Shown here: in pieces, positions 9,380-17,556 of the stretch
Position numbering within the stretch: the first letter of the stretch is position 1
How the letters are laid out: the number at the start of each line of letters is the position of its first letter
Source of the DNA: Candidatus Melainabacteria bacterium
GTDB taxonomy: Bacteria; Cyanobacteriota; Vampirovibrionia; Obscuribacterales; Obscuribacteraceae
Length of the DNA stretch: 64,000 nt
Assembly: GCA_003242885.1 (NCBI GenBank)
Contig: QKMZ01000006.1
Location: 682,001-746,000, forward strand
Direction: 5' to 3'
Notes under the pieces: model-generated
The model's input: the letters and a program-made list of their open reading frames with translations, nothing else
What the model was told of the DNA's origin: nothing
Database searches by the model: none
Position numbers and translations under genes: made by a program

Positions 9380-11545
9380 TCAAACGTTGGCAGGCCACAG
9401 AGCATTCTTCTCTGGTATGCCATTATCTTCCCGTAGACCATAACCGGCAAGGGCTGCTTTGAGAATAGATTTTCCATTAAGCTTAAGCTCCAGACCGACG
9501 ACTCCTAGCGATTCGCACATTCGAGCTTCAGTCTCAATCGTCCAATTGACTAACCCGAAGAGCAGTTTTGTTTTGTTTTTTCCCTTCTGGATCCAGGTGT
9601 GCGATTCAGGATCCCAGTCTCTTTGATAAGTGAAACGCAAACCGGGCTCGTATGTTTTCAAAAGTGACCATAAGAAATCCGCCGGTCCGCTTGTTGGCAG
9701 TAGCCTTTTGGGCAGAATGTCCTCCCAAGCGAGTGCACCCTCCACAAGAGGGGTTAGTCCAAGCGACATGATAAATGCGTCTAAAAGAAGATCTCGGGAA
9801 CCTTGCCGATTGAAACAAGCAAGTAGATCGTCGGAGCAAATGAAGGAAGCGGACGCATTGTTCTTCCCTTGCAAATAGAACTGACCGTTCAAATCTAGGT
9901 TTACTTCTAGTCTGCGCACTTCGTTGCCAATCTCAAACTCATGCCTGCAACCGACTGACAACCTCAGCGCGCGTCTTAATGCCGCATTACAGGTAGGTTG
10001 ACTAACCGTTTGAAGTTCGTCAGGGCGGCAGAATAGCGAAAATGTTCTCTTGCCGTTATTTGCAATTGTTGAATGAATCACGCCGGAAAGATGAAATGGA
10101 ATAGTCCGACTGCCTAAGACGTAGCTCTCCTGCACGTGCATGTGCAGATGTGGCTGTGGTGAGCGACCCGAGTTTCCCACCATAGCGAGGATCTGTCCGG
10201 GAGCCACCCAAGAGTTGAGTTCGACTTTTACGCTGTCTTTTTGTAGATGAGCGAGTAAGACGTAAGCTCCCGTGTTGATCTGGATGAGAATGAAATTTCC
10301 CCAGTTATTAACAGTGTCGACCTCGCCGACAATGTTATCGGCGAGCGACGAAACGAATGCTACCACTCGCCCAAAGCATGGTGACAAAACAGGCTTTCCA
10401 TAAGCATAGTAGTCCTCTAAATGACGACCGTTGTCTTTATAGCTCATCCCTTCCACGGTTACGAAAAAGTCTAGAGCATGTTTCCACGCGGACTGGTGCG
10501 TATAGCTTCCATTAAAGCCTTGATAGATACTCCAGGAGCCGGAAAATGGAGCTTTTAGTGAGATGCTGGTATCACTTAAGCCTCTTGCGAGGGCTAAACT
10601 CTTTTCTTCGATCGTCTTTTCCGGAAGCGTCGGCACGCGCAGCCAGAAATTGGTCCAGGGGCCGCCACGATAAGGTGCCAATGCAATCAGAACACCATAT
10701 GTGGTGAGAACGAATGGAGCTGCAAGAGCTGGTAACGATTCAATTGATAGGAGGCGTTCTAAGCTCATTGATAATATTGAGCATAGACCTGAAGCAACGA
10801 GAGCTACTGTTATGCTGCGTTTGCCAGGTGTTGTGTAGAGTCCGCCAATAACTGCACCAGTCAGCACCGCATTCATTTGTGCAATTAGAAAAGATATGGT
10901 GCCGGGGTAAAAACCTAAACCAATTAAAACCAGATGTGAAATGGCGCAAGCCGCTGCTGCAATGAATGCAAGGCATGGAGAACCAATGAAAAACGCCAGG
11001 AAAACGAGCAATCCACCGGTTGCGGTTCCGTGAAAGTAGACAGAACCTAGAGGAGATAAAAATCTCAACGGGGTTTCTGTAATCGGTAAAAAGTCGAGAA
11101 CGAAATTGGGCAGTGATGCTGGAATGCAAACCGTTGCCATCATAGGCAACAACAAAAATGCGCATGCAACATAAGGCAGACCTAGCAATGGCAATCTAAA
11201 GTAGTGACAGAGTGTATCTCTCAAAATTGCACTTACGGCTACTATCAGCACGCAGCCGATTGCCAGGAATACCATTACTTTTGCATCAACGAAGTAGGTC
11301 GAACCCAATAGCATTCCCAGAAGGATGCCATTTACGATTTCGACAGACTCATCCCGTTTGGGTAGTTCTAGCAGTTGTCTGATAAGAATTACCATCGCAC
11401 CACCCAGGGCGCCCATCAATCCAACCACTGGATTTAGCATAGTCGTTGCGAATAGCAATAGGTTCGTAGCTGGTTCTGTTAGCGCAAAAAAAGCACCATA
11501 CCCAGACAACAATCGTTTTAGAATTTCTACAACAGCTCGGATCAA
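9380..11545 (-). CDS. urea-transporter domain fused to M23 peptidase
   Basis: The 721-residue product has two parts. Residues about 1-300 are hydrophobic with repeated UT-family features: LNPVVGLMGALGGA in the first half, then GTATGGLLVFLAFFIGSP and MNAVLTGAVIGG in the second. Residues about 340-470 are an M23/LytM zinc peptidase: KHALDF carries a His and an Asp ligand, GNSGRSPQPHLHMHVQ the His-x-His end. About 250 further C-terminal residues are unassigned. The TTG start at 11545 has AGGAG 7 bases upstream, inside the end of the decarboxylase gene. Transport of urea or a related small amide, and cleavage of a peptide or cell-wall substrate, are family inferences. Confidence 0.85.
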   Translation of the reverse strand: MIRAVVEILKRLLSGYGAFFALTEPATNLLLFATTMLNPVVGLMGALGGAMVILIRQLLELPKRDESVEIVNGILLGMLLGSTYFVDAKVMVFLAIGCVLIVAVSAILRDTLCHYFRLPLLGLPYVACAFLLLPMMATVCIPASLPNFVLDFLPITETPLRFLSPLGSVYFHGTATGGLLVFLAFFIGSPCLAFIAAAACAISHLVLIGLGFYPGTISFLIAQMNAVLTGAVIGGLYTTPGKRSITVALVASGLCSILSMSLERLLSIESLPALAAPFVLTTYGVLIALAPYRGGPWTNFWLRVPTLPEKTIEEKSLALARGLSDTSISLKAPFSGSWSIYQGFNGSYTHQSAWKHALDFFVTVEGMSYKDNGRHLEDYYAYGKPVLSPCFGRVVAFVSSLADNIVGEVDTVNNWGNFILIQINTGAYVLLAHLQKDSVKVELNSWVAPGQILAMVGNSGRSPQPHLHMHVQESYVLGSRTIPFHLSGVIHSTIANNGKRTFSLFCRPDELQTVSQPTCNAALRRALRLSVGCRHEFEIGNEVRRLEVNLDLNGQFYLQGKNNASASFICSDDLLACFNRQGSRDLLLDAFIMSLGLTPLVEGALAWEDILPKRLLPTSGPADFLWSLLKTYEPGLRFTYQRDWDPESHTWIQKGKNKTKLLFGLVNWTIETEARMCESLGVVGLELKLNGKSILKAALAGYGLREDNGIPEKNALWPANV

Positions 11546-11548
11546 TAT

Positions 11549-12988
11549 CTAACTCCTGCGAGCGATTGTGCCGCTATTTATCATCCGAGCCATTGCCGAA
11601 GTGTCGGGAAAAGGCATTGAAAGATGTTCGGGCAGTCTGTCTTGTTGCATCATGACAGACAAGTCTTCACACATTCTGATCACAGAGCATTCACCGTTTT
11701 CGTGAACCAATACTACGTTTGGCCGATACTCAATAAATTGCATCCATTGAGTATTGTTGTACGCACCTACGGGACTGAAGACTAAGTTGTCTCCCTGTGA
11801 AAGTGGTGGCAGCTGAACGCTGTGTCTCATTACATCGATGTTCATGCAAAGCGGTCCGTAGAGCACCGTGTCCGCCACTGTCCCTTCTGAAGCTTTTGTT
11901 GTGTGCACTTGATGGTTGTACCAATAAGCGGTAAACAGCAAGTTTGTTCCGGCATCGAGAATTGCTGCACGTCGCCCGTCTAACAAGCGCTTAGTTCCGA
12001 CGACGGTACAGATGAGCGACTGAGCATCATCGATGATGGCGCGACCGCTTTCGAATATCAGTCTCGGTAGTTCACGCCCGATTTGGCGTCTGTATTGCGT
12101 TCCTTCCAGTAGTGCTGTGCAAATAGCATCGGCGTATTCGTTGATGGGTGGGACTACTTGTTCAGGAGGTAGATAAACACTTTGAAGTGCATTTTGAGAC
12201 GCGAAGCCTCCACCGATGTCGATGGTGTCAATGCAAAAGTCTTCATTGCTTTCCAGCTCGCGCATGAATTTGCACATGATACGAACTTGTTCGGCATAAG
12301 CGCGAGGTTCTAAAATGAAGGTTCCGATGTGGCTGTGCAGACCAGTAAGATTTAAGTGGCTGCTGAGCGCAATCATCTTTGTTGCTTGATGGGCTTGCCC
12401 GCTTTCAATATTGAAGCCAAAACGGCTCCATGGCTCTGTGTATCCAGTGTCAAAGTTTAGCCTCAAAACGACAGCAACCACTTTATCCTGGTCTTTAGCG
12501 ATGCTCTCAATTAACTGTAATTCGTCGAGATGGTCGACGTGTATTTGGGCCCCTTCAGCGATGGCTCGTTCAAGTATAAATTTCGGTTTGTTTGGACCAT
12601 TGAAAATGATCTTGCTGGCAGGAACACCAAGCGCTCGCGCCTTTTCATATTCGAAAGCTGAAACAACTTCCGCCCAAGAGCCCTCTTGATGCATTATGTT
12701 GCAAACAGCGCTAATGTAATTTGTCTTGTAAGACCAACCATGGACAACAGATCCATAGCGTCTCTCGAACGCTTTTTTTGTATTTCTCAAGTTGGTGCGA
12801 ATCTGCTTTTCTGAAGTAACAAATAGTGGTGAGCCAAATCGTCTCAATAACTCGACTACAGAAACGCCATATACCGATGATTTGCTGTTGTCGTGCAGAC
12901 GTGCTCTGCCGAATTTATTGATCTCGCCCATTCGGTGTGGCTGAATGAAAGGCGGCTCCCACACAAGCTTTTTTGTGTCGTTGTTCAT
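11549..12988 (-). CDS. PLP-dependent fold-type III amino-acid decarboxylase (LysA/ornithine-arginine decarboxylase-like)
   Basis: 479 residues. The PLP lysine is K88 in WSYKTN. HSHIGTF, the phosphate-binding DIGGGF, ESGRAI and the C-terminal GPLCMNIDV region all fit the alanine-racemase-fold decarboxylases. These remove CO2 from diaminopimelate, lysine, ornithine or arginine; the exact substrate cannot be read here. As a partner of an ATP-grasp ligase and a PqqD-like protein, it more likely tailors a product than serves housekeeping lysine synthesis. The gene lies 36 bp after the ATP-grasp gene and 3 bp before the transporter-peptidase gene. Confidence 0.85.
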   Translation of the reverse strand: MNNDTKKLVWEPPFIQPHRMGEINKFGRARLHDNSKSSVYGVSVVELLRRFGSPLFVTSEKQIRTNLRNTKKAFERRYGSVVHGWSYKTNYISAVCNIMHQEGSWAEVVSAFEYEKARALGVPASKIIFNGPNKPKFILERAIAEGAQIHVDHLDELQLIESIAKDQDKVVAVVLRLNFDTGYTEPWSRFGFNIESGQAHQATKMIALSSHLNLTGLHSHIGTFILEPRAYAEQVRIMCKFMRELESNEDFCIDTIDIGGGFASQNALQSVYLPPEQVVPPINEYADAICTALLEGTQYRRQIGRELPRLIFESGRAIIDDAQSLICTVVGTKRLLDGRRAAILDAGTNLLFTAYWYNHQVHTTKASEGTVADTVLYGPLCMNIDVMRHSVQLPPLSQGDNLVFSPVGAYNNTQWMQFIEYRPNVVLVHENGECSVIRMCEDLSVMMQQDRLPEHLSMPFPDTSAMARMINSGTIARRS

Positions 12989-13024
12989 GTGTAAAACATA
13001 GCTCCAAGTTTTCTCGAAAAAATC

Positions 13025-14140
13025 TTAGGCAGACCGAATTATTTGGTCTTGCACCATTTGCGGTGCTAGTCTGCCTTCAGTTAAAACCGTTTCAAACTCA
13101 GGCAGCGTGACGATGAGTTCTTGTGCGTGCCTGATGAAAAATGTACCGGAGGTTGGCTCTGACAACTCCAGCTCGGCAACTCCCGAAAGCAGTTTCAATA
13201 CTGCGACTGGTAGATTTCTTCCAACTGCGTGGCTGAGGTAGATCCAGGAAGGAAATCGTGGGTTTATCTCAATAAGATAAATTTTTCCGTCATAGCCTTT
13301 TATTACCTCGACTTCTAGAGGACCTCGCCAATTCAATCCGGCGACAATTCTTTCTGCAACTTTTGTTAGTCCCTCGTCGACGATACTTACACCTGCCCAA
13401 GCTTTACCTTTCTCGGTCAATGCCTTCTTGCGCATAGTTACAGCGCCAAGCATGTTGCCCTTTCCATCGCCTACTGCCGCCAAATTGAGTTCATCCCCAA
13501 TTACCAGTTTTTGCACTAAAACCGGATAACCCCAGGTTGACACGAGTTTTGCAAAAACCGTTTTTGCTTCGAAAGCAGAGTGCACAACGTACGCATCGTA
13601 GAAAAGTCCCTTCACGATTAGTGGATATTTCCAGCCTTCCTTTTCGCAACTTTCGAAGAATGACGGATTGCTCAAAGCCTTACTTTCCGGGGCGTGCACA
13701 TCAATCGATTCACAGAACGTGCTCAGGTGATTCTTCGCACGAAGATTGAATTGATCTCGAGTCGGAATCAACATGGAAATTCCCATCAATTGCAATTCGC
13801 TTTTTAAGCGTGCAAAATTCTGTAGTTCCGAATCCAGGCACGGAATAATTGCATCGAGTCCCTCTGCCCTGTGGATTTGCGAGAGGCGATAAAGTAGCGC
13901 TTCTTCGCCTTCTGACGGATATGGAATCAGATAACTGTTGTTGCATAGATGCCGGGCATAAAGCCCGGCATCCAGCGCGTCGTATCCCAACCCAATAATC
14001 GAACCTTTAAATTGAGGGTGTTCTTGAATGCACCGGGCAACGGCGCAGCCCGGTCCTGGATTTTCCGCCCGAGCATTGATGCCTGTCACTGCCACTTTGT
14101 AGTTTTGCCAACTCTTGCCCTTATGGCGCGTTGCCTTCAT
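13025..14140 (-). CDS. ATP-grasp ligase
   Basis: 371 residues with the pre-ATP-grasp Rossmann-like domain (about 14-110, beginning VAVTGINARAENPGPG) and an ATP-grasp core (about 125-320) whose metal and ATP residues are visible in PLEVEVI and LIEINPRFPSW. Such enzymes join a carboxylate to an amine via an acyl-phosphate; PylC and carbamoyl-phosphate synthase are distant relatives. The start ATG overlaps the stop of the PqqD-like gene (ATGA), with GGGGAGA upstream, so the two are translated together and probably act on one substrate. Substrate unknown. Confidence 0.85.
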   Translation of the reverse strand: MKATRHKGKSWQNYKVAVTGINARAENPGPGCAVARCIQEHPQFKGSIIGLGYDALDAGLYARHLCNNSYLIPYPSEGEEALLYRLSQIHRAEGLDAIIPCLDSELQNFARLKSELQLMGISMLIPTRDQFNLRAKNHLSTFCESIDVHAPESKALSNPSFFESCEKEGWKYPLIVKGLFYDAYVVHSAFEAKTVFAKLVSTWGYPVLVQKLVIGDELNLAAVGDGKGNMLGAVTMRKKALTEKGKAWAGVSIVDEGLTKVAERIVAGLNWRGPLEVEVIKGYDGKIYLIEINPRFPSWIYLSHAVGRNLPVAVLKLLSGVAELELSEPTSGTFFIRHAQELIVTLPEFETVLTEGRLAPQMVQDQIIRSA

Positions 14141-14412
14141 AAATATCTCCCCAGTTGCAGAATGAATGCTTCAACACTGCTGGATGCAATTTCTGCCGGA
14201 GTACCGCAGCGGTCTGCCAATGAGCTAGAGGCCACGTCCAGGGTGCTACCGCGCTTGAGCAAATCGAGCACTACCAAGCCAGTCGGGTTAACCGAAAAGC
14301 TTTGTCCTGTCTGCGGGTCGAAAATAAAACCTGTTTCGCTAACCGCAAGTTGCGAGAGTCGCTCTCTCGACGGTACTTTCCCCCCTGTGCGACTCAGCAG
14401 TTCTTCCATCAC
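14137..14412 (-). CDS. PqqD-family peptide-binding protein
   Basis: The 91-residue product matches the PqqD / RRE fold: an N-terminal beta hairpin (LAVSETGFIFDPQTGQSFSV), then the NPTGLVVLDLL helix and a C-terminal helical part. Family members bind leader peptides of ribosomally made natural products and present them to a tailoring enzyme. The GTG at 14412 has GGAGG 9 bases upstream; an ATG at 14457 has none. First gene of the six-gene operon. No obvious precursor peptide follows it; the small secreted protein at 7085 is the nearest co-regulated candidate, which is speculation. Confidence 0.8.
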   Translation of the reverse strand: MMEELLSRTGGKVPSRERLSQLAVSETGFIFDPQTGQSFSVNPTGLVVLDLLKRGSTLDVASSSLADRCGTPAEIASSSVEAFILQLGRYL

Positions 14413-14458
14413 CAGTTCTTTCCTCCGGCGGAAGTGAAACGCCTTCCACACTCGCATC

Positions 14459-14510
14459 TTAGTAGTCGAGCATGGAGAGAGGATGGAAAATGTGGAGGGA
14501 TTGTGGAGGC
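14459..14510 (-). promoter_or_regulatory. phased direct-repeat element and -10 box upstream of the PqqD operon (site 2)
   Basis: Read on the minus strand, TCCAC, TCCAC, TCCAT and TCCAT start at 14507, 14496, 14487 and 14476, spacings 11, 9 and 11. Three bases after the 43-bp core (14510 to 14468) comes TACTAA (14464 to 14459), a plausible -10. The core matches site 1 (6203-6245) at 34 of 43 positions by hand count, with the same orientation to its gene and nearly the same distance to the -10. Inferred to be the operon's autoregulatory site. Confidence 0.6.
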
Positions 14511-14533
14511 GTGGTTTGATATCAGAAACTGGG

Positions 14534-15202
14534 TTAACCCACCGGCACCTCGGCGGCGTTTGCAGGTTTGTCTTTAAGCGCGAGAAACAGTGCGACTAGC
14601 CCTGCTCCGGGTATGACGAAGCCGGCCGCATTAATCAGGAGAATTATCCATTTTTTGGAGGTATTTCCCTTGAGAGCCAACAAAGTAGGTAGGAAGAAAG
14701 AGCCGATATACATAAGGAAGTAGAACACTGCCAACGCATATCCGAGCGGCTCGCTGCCTGTGAGGATTATGATGCCAGGCGCAGCGACTGCTGCTATGCC
14801 ACCAACCACTCCGACTGCAAGCATGAGCTTGACGAGTCCCCACTTCTTGACGCAGGCAGCCAAAATTGCACCGGTAATGAGCATTAATGCCGAGCATACG
14901 CCCAAAAGTTCGGCTACCCAGCCAAGAGCTTCTTTCTTTTTGGCAGGGTCACTCAGGTCCTTAATGAGAGACTGAGTGGCTTTGTCAGCTTCTGAGACAT
15001 TTTCAGCTTGTGATGCGCCCTCGATTTCAGAAGCTTTCACTGTTTCAGAAGCGCTCTCAGGTTTTGCCGCACTTTCAGTGGTAACAGGGGCAGATTCTTT
15101 GGACTTTTCTGAGGCAGTCGGAGGTTCAGCGCACACCTGCGAAGGCAGAAAAACAAAGCCGGCTAAGCATAAGCAGAAGAACATCCGTAAAAACAATGCC
15201 AT
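14534..15202 (-). CDS. secreted/membrane protein of unknown function
   Basis: 222 residues: a signal peptide (about 1-25, ending VCAEPP), then a 60-residue Ala/Glu/Ser/Lys-rich linker of low complexity. About four membrane segments follow (roughly 95-215): ALMLITGAILAACV, LMLAVGVVGGIAAVAAPGIII, LAVFYFLMYIGSFFLPTLLAL and WIILLINAAGFVIPGAGLVALFLAL. No family is recognised. It stands 120 bp upstream of the PqqD operon on the same strand, but the direct-repeat promoter lies between them, so a separate unit is likely. Confidence 0.65.
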   Translation of the reverse strand: MALFLRMFFCLCLAGFVFLPSQVCAEPPTASEKSKESAPVTTESAAKPESASETVKASEIEGASQAENVSEADKATQSLIKDLSDPAKKKEALGWVAELLGVCSALMLITGAILAACVKKWGLVKLMLAVGVVGGIAAVAAPGIIILTGSEPLGYALAVFYFLMYIGSFFLPTLLALKGNTSKKWIILLINAAGFVIPGAGLVALFLALKDKPANAAEVPVG

Positions 15203-15489
15203 TTATTTAGCTCCAAACTCGCCCACAATCGAGAATATAGCACTGCTGGGCGCGTTTTTTTTGACTACTTGGAGGGACAATTGTACCTGGGTGAAACTTT
15301 GGAATTCGATTGATTCAATTGAACTTTTTCTGGGGATTCGTCGTCTCTATAAAAGGACAACAAAATAGACGCGTTGGTCTGCTTGCAGGTCCGTAGTGGG
15401 GAGAAACTATCATCCTACTGGCGGACTAGCGCGTCTAATTTCATACTAAGGAGGAAACAGGCAAAGAAAGAGTGTGTAACCCAAAGGTC

Positions 15490-15630
15490 TTAGCGATTAC
15501 GCTCGGTGTTACGGCTGGTGGCATATGCAATAGACACTAAAGTCGAGTAGATCAAACCTGCCGTGACCATTTTAAAGCTTAGTCCAAGAGCTCTGGTGGC
15601 TCTTGCGATGATGGTGGCAGATCTTTTCAA
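15490..15630 (-). CDS. possible small membrane protein (46 aa)
   Basis: A 46-codon frame beginning at a TTG reads MKRSATIIARATRALGLS, then a hydrophobic stretch (MVTAGLIYSTLVSIAYAT) and a polar end rich in Arg/Asn. A basic amphipathic helix followed by one membrane span is a common pattern for small membrane proteins. The ribosome site is weak (GAAAGA) and an ATG exists at codon 21. It lies 36 bp downstream of the flavoprotein gene on the same strand. Evidence is compositional only. The rest of 15203-15489 shows nothing I can name. Confidence 0.35.
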   Translation of the reverse strand: MKRSATIIARATRALGLSFKMVTAGLIYSTLVSIAYATSRNTERNR

Positions 15631-15666
15631 ACGAATTCTTTCTAGCTGTGACTGTTAGAAAGTGTA

Positions 15667-17277
15667 TCAGGTTGTCGGAGTAGAAGGAGCACAAAGCTTT
15701 GGCATTGGCCCAAAAAATTGAGCCTTTGTCTTCTTGATTTTTAGAGCGCGCTGCGCGGCAACGCGACCGCCTCTGATTGCTGACTCCGCTGCGGGCAGTC
15801 CGTGATAGCTTGAGTGCGCAAAGGAATAGCTGTTAGTTTGCGCGGCAAGAATCTTTTTCATTCGTTTGAAATAGTCCGGACCTGTCACGGCCATTGCATG
15901 ACCCCAGCGCGAGAGCTGGACAGTTTCAAGAGAGGCGTCGAAATCCTTTCCGAGGATGCCTGCTAACTGTTTTCTTAATTGGAGTGAGAATTTATCGCGG
16001 TCTCCCTCGAGCAATAAGCTTCGCCCCTCAGAGCCAGCAAGATAAGGTTGGTAAACGGTCAATACCTGACCCATCTCTTTTCTGTAGTGACCGTTTAGGT
16101 CATATGCAGTGTTGGCGATAGTTATATCTGGGAATGAGTATTTAGACGGCAGCCAGTTATCGAAACTGCTGTTGAACACTTTCTTGTTGAGAATGAAATT
16201 GCCGACCAGATAACTTCCATATCGGATTGCATACATTTGGGCTTTTTCTGGAACCTTAAGATTGACCAGGCGGGTGGCGATCATTGGTGAGACAGCGATG
16301 ATCGCGTGTTTGCAATTGACGCGATGAAGATTTCCACCCTTATCTTGGTAAACAACAGAAGCTCCATCATCTTTCAACGTTACGTTCCAGACAAATGCAT
16401 CTGTCACCATTCTTTGAGGCGTCTTTTGCTTAATGCTATTTGCAATCGCACGCGTCAAAGCTGGGTTGCCACCTTCTAGCAAGTAGCTTGGAATTACCAA
16501 GTCTTCAAGCACCGACAGACCTGCAAGAGCAGAGAGGTTATTAGCGCCTCCACAGGCAGAGGATTTCATGAATCCCTCGATCAAATCCATGAAAGGGGCA
16601 CTGTATCCGGTGAGCATTGTGGAGAGCAAAACCTTGTCCAGCTTTTCTAACTCAGGTGTCAGCTCCGAAACGTACATGGTGGCGTTGCCCATTTTTGACC
16701 AGACTGATTTCATATCTGATCTCAATCTTTTGAAATCTTTGTAGATTGCATTGGTTCCACCATCAATGCCCTTTAGGAAATGCGCGCCGTCCCACCACGC
16801 ATTTTTCTCCGTGCCGACCTTAACTGGCTTCAGTCTCATATCAGAGATGATTTGACCAACGTCACCATCGATCTCAGTCAGGTATTGCGAGCCGTATGAA
16901 TACCAGAGTCCGCGAGAATTAGAGCCGCGCGCGTTGCCACCAGTCTGTTGATACTGCTCCAATAACAAATAGTCATGGTCCTTGAGATGATGCGCTGCTG
17001 TCAGCGCTGCCATGCCACCACCGACGATGACGAAGTCGATGTTGCGCTCGCTCGCTGTGGGAAACTTCGGAATTTCAGAGTTTCTCAAACGATGACCGAA
17101 AGTGAAGTCGTCGCCGGTCCAGGGCAACAGTTTTACGTCCGACTTCAGTTGCACGTCTGCCGCAAAGACCTCTGAGCCTCGGACTATCGAAAGTCCACCC
17201 GATGCGCCCAGTCCACACAGCAAAACTGCGAGTTGTTGGAGAAACTCGCGTCTTGTCGTTCTTTCGTCGAAAATCAA
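15667..17277 (-). CDS. Tat-exported FAD-dependent oxidoreductase (amine-oxidase-like)
   Basis: About 536 residues. The N-terminus is a twin-arginine signal (TTRREFLQQL at 7-16, then a hydrophobic stretch), so the folded flavoprotein is exported. A Rossmann FAD-binding motif follows (FVIVGGGMAALTAAHHL, about 72-88, with the ribose-binding Glu in LLLEQ). The later VNCKHAIIAVSPM and C-terminal SYHGLPAAESAIRGGRVAAQRAL segments are typical of the amine-oxidase/phytoene-desaturase superfamily. Substrate unknown. The TTG at 17277 is preferred because AGGGG lies 6 bases upstream; a GTG at 17316 lacks a site and adds residues before the Tat motif. Confidence 0.8.
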   Translation of the reverse strand: MIFDERTTRREFLQQLAVLLCGLGASGGLSIVRGSEVFAADVQLKSDVKLLPWTGDDFTFGHRLRNSEIPKFPTASERNIDFVIVGGGMAALTAAHHLKDHDYLLLEQYQQTGGNARGSNSRGLWYSYGSQYLTEIDGDVGQIISDMRLKPVKVGTEKNAWWDGAHFLKGIDGGTNAIYKDFKRLRSDMKSVWSKMGNATMYVSELTPELEKLDKVLLSTMLTGYSAPFMDLIEGFMKSSACGGANNLSALAGLSVLEDLVIPSYLLEGGNPALTRAIANSIKQKTPQRMVTDAFVWNVTLKDDGASVVYQDKGGNLHRVNCKHAIIAVSPMIATRLVNLKVPEKAQMYAIRYGSYLVGNFILNKKVFNSSFDNWLPSKYSFPDITIANTAYDLNGHYRKEMGQVLTVYQPYLAGSEGRSLLLEGDRDKFSLQLRKQLAGILGKDFDASLETVQLSRWGHAMAVTGPDYFKRMKKILAAQTNSYSFAHSSYHGLPAAESAIRGGRVAAQRALKIKKTKAQFFGPMPKLCAPSTPTT

Positions 17278-17556
17278 AACCTGCCCCTTGGCTAGCCGCC
17301 TGGTCGCGCCGCCCACCCGGGCTCGGGCGCTTTCTGAAGGACATTATATTCATTTTGGAAAAGTTTGCCGTCTCTTCGATGACCCATTCAGTGGTTATTT
17401 CGCCGTTTCAAGGTTTGAAAGGGGTATCAGACGAGCGCACCAATCTAAAACAATGTGGACAGTTTATCTATATATACGCCCTCTCGCTTTAGAATTTTCG
17501 ATTGCCGTCTTCTGCTGGGAACGCCTGGCTGGACTGAGTCAAACGGAGACGCGCTT

